A stretch of DNA of 64,000 bases from Chlorella sorokiniana (Eukaryota > Chlorophyta > Trebouxiophyceae > Chlorellales > Chlorellaceae), in contig CP084610.1 of NCBI GenBank assembly GCA_025917655.1, positions 2,046,001 through 2,110,000 on the forward strand, written 5' to 3'. The notes below the pieces were generated by a model that saw only the letters and a program-made list of their open reading frames with translations, did not search any database and had not been told where the DNA came from. Position numbers and translations under genes: made by a program. Below are positions 57,806 to 64,000 of this stretch, piece by piece; position 1 is the first letter of the stretch, and each line of letters starts with the position of its first letter.

Positions 57806-57899
57806 TCGCGCGGCGGCGGGGGCGCTCGTCGCGCTTGTACGATGCCGCTCTGCGCGCGTGTAATAATCGAGCTGCTGCGTATCGCCGCGAAAGCACACT

Positions 57900-57950
57900 A
57901 GGGTGGGGGGTGGGGGTGGGTGGGTGGGGGTGGGTGGGGGGGTTGGGGGC
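57900..57950 (+). repeat. (GGGTG)n G-rich simple repeat downstream of the TVP15-like gene
   Basis: An almost pure G/T tract begins about 95 bases after the stop codon, with at least six runs of three or more G. Confidence 0.85.
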
Positions 57951-58009
57951 AGCACAGGTAGCAACGCCAGGTACGCCGCGCAGATCAGCAACAGGCGGCG
58001 GAGCTTAGA

Positions 58010-58285
58010 GCAGTCGCTGCGCTGGTCCATCCCGATGAGCGTGGGGTGACGATGGACGAGGCATCGTCTTGCCTGAGCGGCGGCGGAGGCCGCTTGCAAG
58101 CGCTCCAGCACAGGCAGCCGCCGCAGGCGAGCGCGGAGCAATCGCTGTGCTGGTCCATTCCGAAGAGTGTGGGGTGCTGATCGACGAGGCACCATTGGGC
58201 CAAAGCAGCCGCAGAGGCCGCAAGCGCTCCAGCGCAGGCTGCGCAAGCTGGCAGCCGCCGCTGGCGAGCGCTGAGCGGTCGCCGC
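58010..58285. repeat. Imperfect tandem duplication, unit about 125-140 bp
   Basis: Two consecutive copies (about 58010-58134 and 58135-58275) share CGCTG-GCTGGTCCAT-CCGA, GTGTGGGGTG or GCGTGGGGTG, GACGAGGCA, GCAGAGGCCGC-AAGCGCTCCAGC and GGCGAGCGC-GAGC. Flanking CGCAGATCA-CAA motifs at about 57980 and 58320 bracket the pair. It lies between the TVP15-like gene and the tRNA. Minus-strand translations repeat a GMDQ-SDC peptide, but there is no sign of a real gene. Confidence 0.75.
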
Positions 58286-58421
58286 ACTGCGTCAGGAAGG
58301 CGGGGGCGCAGGCTTGTCGCGCAGATCAACAAGCCGGGCCGGGGGCGCGCGTTTTTATTGGCGCAAAAAATGGTGTTTTGCACATGTAAATTATTGTTTT
58401 ATCAGTGAATGCACCTGTGTT

Positions 58422-58492
58422 GCTTGCATAGTGTAGTGGTTATCACTCCAGACTCTGAATCTGGCAACCGCAGTTCGAATCTGCGTGCGAGC
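58422..58492 (+). tRNA. tRNA-Gln (anticodon CTG)
   Basis: A full cloverleaf can be drawn. The acceptor stem pairs GCTTGCA (58422-58428) with TGCGAGC (58486-58492). The D arm is GTGTAGTGGTTATCAC, with A-box-like sequence. The anticodon arm is CCAGA-CTCTGAA-TCTGG with anticodon CTG, and the T arm is CGCAG-TTCGAAT-CTGCG (B box). There is no intron, and CCA is not encoded. It is followed by a T-run (AATTTTGG, from about 58500) suitable as a Pol III terminator. It would read CAG, the codon used in the Gln tracts of this region. Confidence 0.93.
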
Positions 58493-59718
58493 TTTAAGAA
58501 TTTTGGTGCCCTGGGCCCCCTTCGTTCGAATCTGCGTGCGAGCTATAAATGTTTTGCCCCTCCCCGCCCCGTTTTGCGGCGCCGCACGGCCCTCCCATGC
58601 ACCAAGCAGCCGCCAGCCCCGTGGTCCTGGCACACGGGGTGCTGCCCTATGCACGGGGTGCTGCCCTTGCCTGCGCCTCCCCTTGCCCCTCCCGCTTGCC
58701 CCGGGGGGGAAAGCGGCGGCGTGCTGGGGCGGGCGGCGCCTTGCAGTTCGAATCTGCGTGCGAGCTTTAAGAATTTTGGTGCCCTGGGCCCCCTTCGTTC
58801 GAATCTGCGTGCGAGCTATAAATGTTTTGCCCCTCCCCGCCCCGTTTTGCGGCGCCGCACGGCCCTCCCATGCACCAAGCAGCCGCCAGCCCCGTGGTCC
58901 TGGCACACGGGGTGCTGCCCTATGCACGGGGTGCTGCCCTTGCCTGCGCCTCCCCTTGCCCCTCCCGCTTGCCCCGGGGGAAAGCGGCGGCGTGCTGGGG
59001 CGGGCGGCGCCTTGCAGTTCGAATCTGCGTGCGAGCTTTAAGAATTTTGGTGCCCTGGGCCCCCTTCGTTCGAATCTGCGTGCGAGCTATAAATGTTTTG
59101 CCCCTCCCCGCCCCGTTTTGCGGCGCCGCACGGCCCTCCCATGCACCAAGCAGCCGCCAGCCCCGTGGTCCTGGCACACGGGGTGCTGCCCTATGCACGG
59201 GGTGCTGCCCTTGCCTGCGCCTCCCCTTGCCCCTCCCGCTTGCCCGGGGGGAAAGCGGCGGCGTGCTGGGGCGGGCGGCGCCTTGCAGTTCGAATCTGCG
59301 TGCGAGCTTTAAGAATTTTGGTGCCCTGGGCCCCCTTCGTTCGAATCTGCGTGCGAGCTATAAATGTTTTGCCCCTCCCCGCCCCGTTTTGCGGCGCCGC
59401 ACGGCCCTCCCATGCACCAAGCAGCCGCTAGCCCCGTGGTCCTGGCACACGGGGTGCTGCCCTACGCACGGGGTGCTGCCCTTGCCTGCGCCTCCCCTTG
59501 CCCCTCCCGCTTGCCCCGGGGGAAAGCGGCGGCGTGCTGGGGCGGGCGGCGCCCTGCAGTTCGAATCTGCGTGCGAGCTTTAAGAATTTTGGTGCCCTGG
59601 GCCCCCTTCGTTCGAATCTGCGTGCGAGCTATAAACGTTTTGCCCTCCCCGCCCCGTTTTGCGGCGCCGCACGGCCCTCCCATGCACCAAGCAGCCGCCG
59701 CCAGCCCCGTGGTCCTGA
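58471..59718 (+). repeat. Tandem array (about 4.6 units of 271-273 bp) derived from the 3' half of tRNA-Gln
   Basis: Unit starts are at 58471, 58744, 59015, 59286 and 59557 (last unit truncated at about 59718). Each unit begins with the tRNA 3' half (T arm plus 3' acceptor strand, GTTCGAATCTGCGTGCGAGC), then TTTAAGAATTTTGG, then 51 bases on a second copy followed by TATAAATGTTTTGC, then about 200 bp of GC-rich spacer. Copies of the 20-mer start at 58473 (inside the tRNA), 58524, 58746, 58797, 59017, 59068, 59288, 59339, 59559 and 59610. Units are nearly identical; they differ in the length of a G-run before AAAGCGG and at a few single bases. Open frames across the array are an effect of the periodicity, not genes. 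Confidence 0.95.
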
Positions 59719-60106
59719 CACAGCGTCTCAACAACTGTCCCGCCTGCGCAGCCCTGCTGCTTCCATTTGGATGGCAGCCTGAAGGCTTCCAGCTGCCCAT
59801 CTGCCTAGGAAGGCCGGGTCGGCGATTACACAACGGGGCTGGCAAGACACGGATCACAAGCTCGCTAAGCAAGGCCGTGAAATGTAACAGGTAGGCAATG
59901 TCAGTGTGTGAACATCAGTTTGCAAGTGCTCGTATGTTTTGTTAGCAGCGCTAGAATGTGATTGGTTGGATCAAGGATTATGCTGGGTAGGCGCCTCTAT
60001 GCATCAAGTCACAGGCATGGAACATACTAGCGCAGGGCTTGCCGCCCCTCGCCGCAACGCGAGCTGCGTCGGCTGCGTGCTAGCCTGCGCTTATGCCGCC
60101 GCTGGC
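59719..60106. other. Intergenic: array end to transporter stop
   Basis: No gene seen. TGTAA on the minus strand at 59826-59830 could be a distal poly(A) signal of the transporter gene. Confidence 0.4.
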
Positions 60107-62597
60107 TCAGCGGCTGCCAAAGCTGTTGTCCGCGCTCTCGTCGCCGCCGGCGACATCACGCACGTGCGCAAAGCTCTCGGCATGCTTCACGCAGCTGGCG
60201 GCAGGCCCGGCAGCCGGCAGGGTGCGCCGCCCCGCAAGGCACCCGCCGCCCGCTGTCAACGCCGCCTCCCACATGTCGGCGACTGCGGGGGAAGCGGGCC
60301 AACAGCGTGTGGGTTGGTGTCAACGCATTGAACGCAGTGCGCTGACTGCTGGCCAGCATTGTGCTGGCACACGGGCGCTTCCTAGTGCATGCCGCCCTCG
60401 CCAACCCCACACGCCCTCGCCGCCCGCGCAGCAGCGAGCGGGGCTCACTTGCGTGCCCCGGCGAGCCAAAGGAGCAGGCGTAGGCGGCGCCCACAAACAG
60501 CGCGCCGCCGATGATATTGCCAATCGTGGCGGGGATCAGGTTGTGCGTCAGGAAGGTGCCTGCGGTCGAGGGGCAGCGAAGCGTAGCGGGCTACGTTGGG
60601 CCCGATGAAAAACGATACACGGGGAAGACCTCAGCTTGTTTTAGTAAATGCAAGCCATCCCAAGCCGCCAACCCCGCCGCTATGGATGCAGCCCCCGCAC
60701 CCACTGAGATGCCCGAACCCAGGGCCATGGAGAGGGGTATGAGGTACATGTTGGCGATGCAGTGCTCAAAGCCCCTGCGCCGGTTGTCAGCAAGAAAAGG
60801 GGTCGCGGGATGGCAGGGCAACAGCCGGCTCGGCGGGCATTCGTTCAGGTGTTGTGCAGCCCTCTGCTGGCTCCGTCTGGGGCAACGGCAGCCGCCAAGC
60901 GAGGCCAGCTTGCGGGGCTCACATGCTGACAAAGGCTGAGTTGGGGAGGAAGACGCCGACAAACTTGCCGGTGAGGTCACGTGCCGCGTTGCCCTGCCAC
61001 ACCGCCAGGCACACCAGCCAGTTGCACAAGATGCCTGTGGGAAGGGGAGAGGCGGCTGCAGCTGTGAAAGACAGGTCAAAGGCGCAGGCACGCCGTTGCC
61101 CTCGGTTGCATGCCAGCAACGCCAGACACGTGGCGGCGGCAGCGCCCGCCCTAGCAGTGGCGCCCGCCGCAGCCCACCCTTGCACACCGTCGCGCCGAAG
61201 CTGGCCGAGATCTTCTTGTGAGCGAGCCTGCAGGTGAGGGGGTGGCGGGGGACTGAGTAAGCGGCAACAGCAGTGGGAGGCACAGCAAGGGCCTGCGGTG
61301 GACGCCAGCTGCCGACAGTCCTGCCACTAGTCCTGCCACAGCTGTCCACGTCAAGCGGTCCACCTGGCGCGCCCAGCAGGGCAGCCGCACCCTCCGCTCA
61401 CTGGACGACAAAGTCGGAGCGGCCGTGGTAGACGTCGCCGCCCAGCATGAGCCCCACCAGCAGCAGCGCTCCCGCCAGGTTGCAGAGGTAGGAGGAGGCC
61501 CAGCAGCGCGCCAGCCCCAGCAGCCCGTAGCGGCCTGCGCCGGGGCCGGGCAGGGGGTATGCCTGGGAACGCAGCGGATGCTGCCTTGGGGGTGCAGCTG
61601 GTGCCTGGAGGGCATGCCCTTCGAAAGATGGCAGCAGAAGGCAGCGAGCTTCGTGCTCTGCGCTGGTGCCCTCCCCCCCTTCTCGTGCTGCGGCGGCCGC
61701 TGCTATGGCTCCTGCATCTACGCCTGCAGGCAGCTGCCGACACCCACCTTCCGCCACAGCAAAGATGGCGTACATGCAGTTGGAGGTGAAGAGGTCGGCC
61801 CCTGCCACCACGCACAGCGTCAGGCCCTGAAGGGAGGGCGACAACAGCAGCAGCCGCAGGGGTTGAGAGCAGCACACTGCGCGATGTTGGCCTGCCCAAG
61901 AGCAGCAGCGGTGCACGGCTTCTCAACACACAACGGGCAGCCCATCACAGCATGACTCCTTTCCATGGCCAACCCTCTTTGCGCACCATGGGAAAGCCAT
62001 AAATGCCGAAGAGCAGGTTAAACAGGCCCGGCTGCTGCTCGCGCAGGTCAGGGCTGAGCTGGCCGCCGACCAGCGTGCAGAGCGAGTAGCCAAGGCCGAT
62101 GTACGCGCCTGCAGCGCAGCAACGGCGGCGACGACATCTGGCTCCAGTTCATGGATCTTGTAAGGCTGCCCTGTATGCAGTGAGCAAGTCGCAGTGCAAG
62201 CCTGCCGGCCGGAGCAACCAGGACAGGCTGGGCATGCGGCAGGCTTCCGCCAGCAAAGGGCGTGGCGGGAGTGGCGGCGTGACCCGGCAAGCGTACCCTG
62301 GCCGCCCATCGCGGATTTCCACTGGCTTCCACGCTCACCTGCTAGCACTCCCAGAACCGCAAGCTTGGGCCAGGGATAGTGGTGCTTTTGCTGGGCCGTC
62401 AACGTGTTTGCGACATAATTTTCGGCGGGTGCGGCACATGAATTCACATCCTGTGCCTTTGGGACGGCTGCCAGAAAAGGGGTGAACAGGTTTGGGTCGC
62501 TCTCGGGCGCGCCGCAGTAGCGGCCGTACAAAGCCGCTGGTAGGCCTTGCAGCGGTTGTTGCCCCTGTTCTGACGACTTGTCGTTGGAGTGCCCCAT
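60107..62597 (-). CDS. Formate/nitrite transporter family protein (NAR1-like)
   Basis: Nine exons, 62597-62339, 62108-61987, 61826-61748, 61534-61402, 61227-61178, 61034-60923, 60774-60701, 60559-60449 and 60282-60107, join in phase to 371 residues without correction. FNT features in order: YIGLGYSLCTLVGGQLSPDL; LTLCVVAGADLFTSNCMYAI; GLARCWASSYLCNLAGALLL; HKKISASFGATVCKG; ILCNWLVCLAVWQGNAARDL; FLPNSAFVSMGFEHCIANMY; THNLIPATIGNIIGGALFVG. The GFEH-IANMY and NLIP-TIGNIIGGALFVG signatures and about six membrane spans define the pentameric FNT channel fold. In green algae these (NAR1) carry nitrite or bicarbonate across the chloroplast envelope or plasma membrane. The N-terminal 55 residues are hydrophilic and do not look like a strong transit peptide. 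The C-terminus (HAESFAHVRDVAGGDESADN) is a soluble tail. Confidence 0.93.
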
Positions 62598-63006
62598 TGG
62601 GCAACGGGGGCGGGGCTGCAGCCTTGTGTGCGTGCGGCGCTGAATGGGGGAGCGAGTGTGAAGCTCACAACGTCCAGGGGGAATGCAAATTGCAGAAGGT
62701 ACGGTTCTATGAGCGCGTGGAGACAAATGAGTGCGATCTGGAGCCGCCGACATGGCTGCCTGCTGTCTCTGTCGCAGCGGGCACGCGGCCCTTATTCCAA
62801 GGCCACCCGGGCTGCGCCACCCTGGGACACCAGATTCTTCGCCCTCTTCCTGCCCACACAAGCCTCTCTCAACAGCAGCACAACTCTGTATCGGGTATGT
62901 GACAGCCTAGCAACATTGCAGCAGGGGCAGCGTGAACGAGTGCAGCTCAACTGCCGGGGGTGGGGGCGCACGGAAGGCGCGCCACCCAGCGCGCCGTACC
63001 GCTCGC
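62598..63006. promoter_or_regulatory. Upstream region of the formate/nitrite transporter
   Basis: About 410 bp between the transporter ATG and the stop of the next minus-strand gene, with no coding signal. Nitrogen- or carbon-responsive sites would be expected here if it is NAR1, but none is identified. Confidence 0.45.
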
Positions 63007-64000
63007 TCAGAAGACGACGGTGTCCAGCATGGCGCCCATGCACTGCACGATGTTGGAGCTCATCAGATCCTGCACGCTGTCCCCCAGCCGCTTCTTGGCG
63101 TCCATCCGGCCTGCGGGCGGCAGCGGCGGCAAGGAGGGCGCAGGTGGAAAAACATGCCCCCATGACTCCGCAGCCAGCAGCCGCATGAGTGCAGATTGCC
63201 TGCATGATGAATACCGCTTTGTCGCAAAAAACGCCCCCTACGAAAACCAGGCAGCAGCCGCAAGCCGCGCCGTGCACCCCCGCCCCTCCTCCCACCACCA
63301 GGCAGCGAGCTTTCGAGCGCCGCAACCGCGGGCAGCACCCACCTGCTTTGGCCACCACGCGGCGCTCCAGCGGAATGTTCTCCTCCTCCACCACCGCCTT
63401 GTCGTACTTGCCTGCAGCATGTTGTGCAGGCGCAGCGGATGGCAACCACCGCAGGCTGGCCGCTTGGCAGCCACCAGCGTCGCAGCGGCTGCAATACCAC
63501 CCGTTCCAGAGGGCCCGTGCCGCCGTGGCCCTGCCCGGCTGCAGGGCATGCAGGACTGGCAGCTGATTCGAACTCATCCCAGCCCGCTGTAGCCTTGTTT
63601 CCACTCACTGGAGAGGTCCTTGATCTCTGCCACCACCCGCTCGTTGGCCTTATGGTGGTCCTCAAAGTTGCGCAGCGTCAGGCCCTTGGTCCAAGTGTGC
63701 TTCTGCGGGGGGCCAGGTGGTGGCGGCACGGCAAAGCATGAGCCTCGCAGCTGCCGCAGACACCCTCAGAGGGGGGCTAACGCACATGCACCTAAGACGC
63801 GGCAGGCGTGCAGGCTGGGACAGCCCCCAGTTTGCTGTGTTCCGACAACCCCTGGCCCTCGCTGCCGCCCTGGCCCTGCAAACCACTCCAGCACTTGACC
63901 CCAGCAGCCTCCCCCAGCCAGCATCTTGACAACCGGCCTGCCCACCCCCTCCTGCCGCGCGGCCAGCCCCACCTGCAGGTTCCCCAGCATGCACCAGCCA
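63007..64000 (-). CDS. Unidentified protein, 3' part (runs off the right edge)
   Basis: Four 3' exons, 64000-63973 (open at the edge), 63702-63609, 63411-63343 and 63110-63007, join in phase and end in TGA. The protein reads WCMLGNLQ, KHTWTKGLTLRNFEDHHKAN, ERVVAEIKDLSSKYDKAVVE, EENIPLERRVVAKAGRMDAK and KRLGDSVQDLMSSNIVQCMG, then AMLDTVVF. It is charged, helical and possibly coiled-coil, with no low-complexity sequence, which suggests a conserved protein. I do not recognise the family; the N-terminus lies outside the window. Confidence 0.7.

Noticed and set aside
58540-58560. TATAAATG as a TATA box driving a repeat-encoded ORF
   Set aside because: TATAAA occurs in each unit directly 3' of the tRNA half, with the ATG only one base later. 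That is too close for a TATA box; it is simply the trailer of the duplicated segment.
58485-59583. Long overlapping open frames (250-275 aa) across 58.4-59.6 kb
   Set aside because: They follow the 271-bp tandem unit, which is not a multiple of three, so the same peptide recurs in every frame. There is no splice or homology signal.
58471-59718. A complete SINE family member
   Set aside because: Units lack the tRNA 5' half and A box and show no poly(A) or LINE-like tail or target-site duplication. A SINE origin is possible but unsupported.

Overview
This window is nuclear DNA from a GC-rich, intron-dense eukaryote, most likely a unicellular green alga of the Chlorella/Micractinium (trebouxiophyte) type. 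The assignment is inferred from gene content: a SKN1/KRE6-type glucanase, L-galactose dehydrogenase of the plant ascorbate route, an NAR1-like formate/nitrite transporter, alternative oxidase, GT-AG introns every 50-150 coding bases, and long Ala/Gly/Gln tracts. No prokaryotic operon, CRISPR array or intact transposon was seen.

Layout, left to right. 1-492 (-): 5' part of an unidentified gene. 927-8294 (-): nuclear protein with an N-terminal helical (API5-like) region, three RRMs and a SPOC domain (Spen/FPA type). 8743-10172 (+): PPIL1-type spliceosomal cyclophilin. 10394-11490 (-): NF-YA. 11924-13108 (-): NDUFB11/ESSS-like complex I subunit. 13806-16552 (+): L-galactose dehydrogenase. About 17567-19380 (-): Gln-rich bZIP-like protein. 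About 19726-24900 (-): WD40-like protein. 25262-30739 (-): Cid1/TENT-type nucleotidyltransferase. 31250-37071 (+): secreted, probably GPI-anchored GH16 SKN1-type protein. 37417-40949 (-): alternative oxidase. 41974-42835 (+): small Cys-rich GPI-type protein. 43201-51642 (+): ELP1 of Elongator. About 51969-54598 (+): NDUFAF7/MidA methyltransferase. 55160-55975 (-): SmE. 56507-57805 (+): COPI-associated TVP15-like membrane protein. 58422-58492 (+): tRNA-Gln(CTG), followed by a tandem array to about 59720 built on its 3' half. 60107-62597 (-): formate/nitrite transporter. 63007-64000 (-): 3' part of an unidentified gene.

Neighbouring genes are mostly unrelated, as usual in a nuclear genome, but several pairs are head-to-head with short shared upstream regions (Spen-like/PPIL1, NDUFB11/GalDH, nucleotidyltransferase/GH16, AOX/Cys-rich gene, SmE/TVP15). 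Mitochondrial functions (NDUFB11, AOX, NDUFAF7; GalDH feeds the mitochondrial last step of ascorbate synthesis) and RNA functions (Spen-like, PPIL1, SmE, nucleotidyltransferase, ELP1) recur.

Two things stand out. First, downstream of tRNA-Gln lies a roughly 271-bp tandem array carrying ten copies of the tRNA 3' half, each with its B-box-like motif and a trailing T-run. Second, in at least nine genes the conserved reading frame is restored only by adding one base to a short mononucleotide run. This points to systematic homopolymer under-calling in the assembly rather than to pseudogenes. Five genes (NF-YA, NDUFB11, AOX, SmE, FNT) splice cleanly with no correction. Exon positions below were read by eye.
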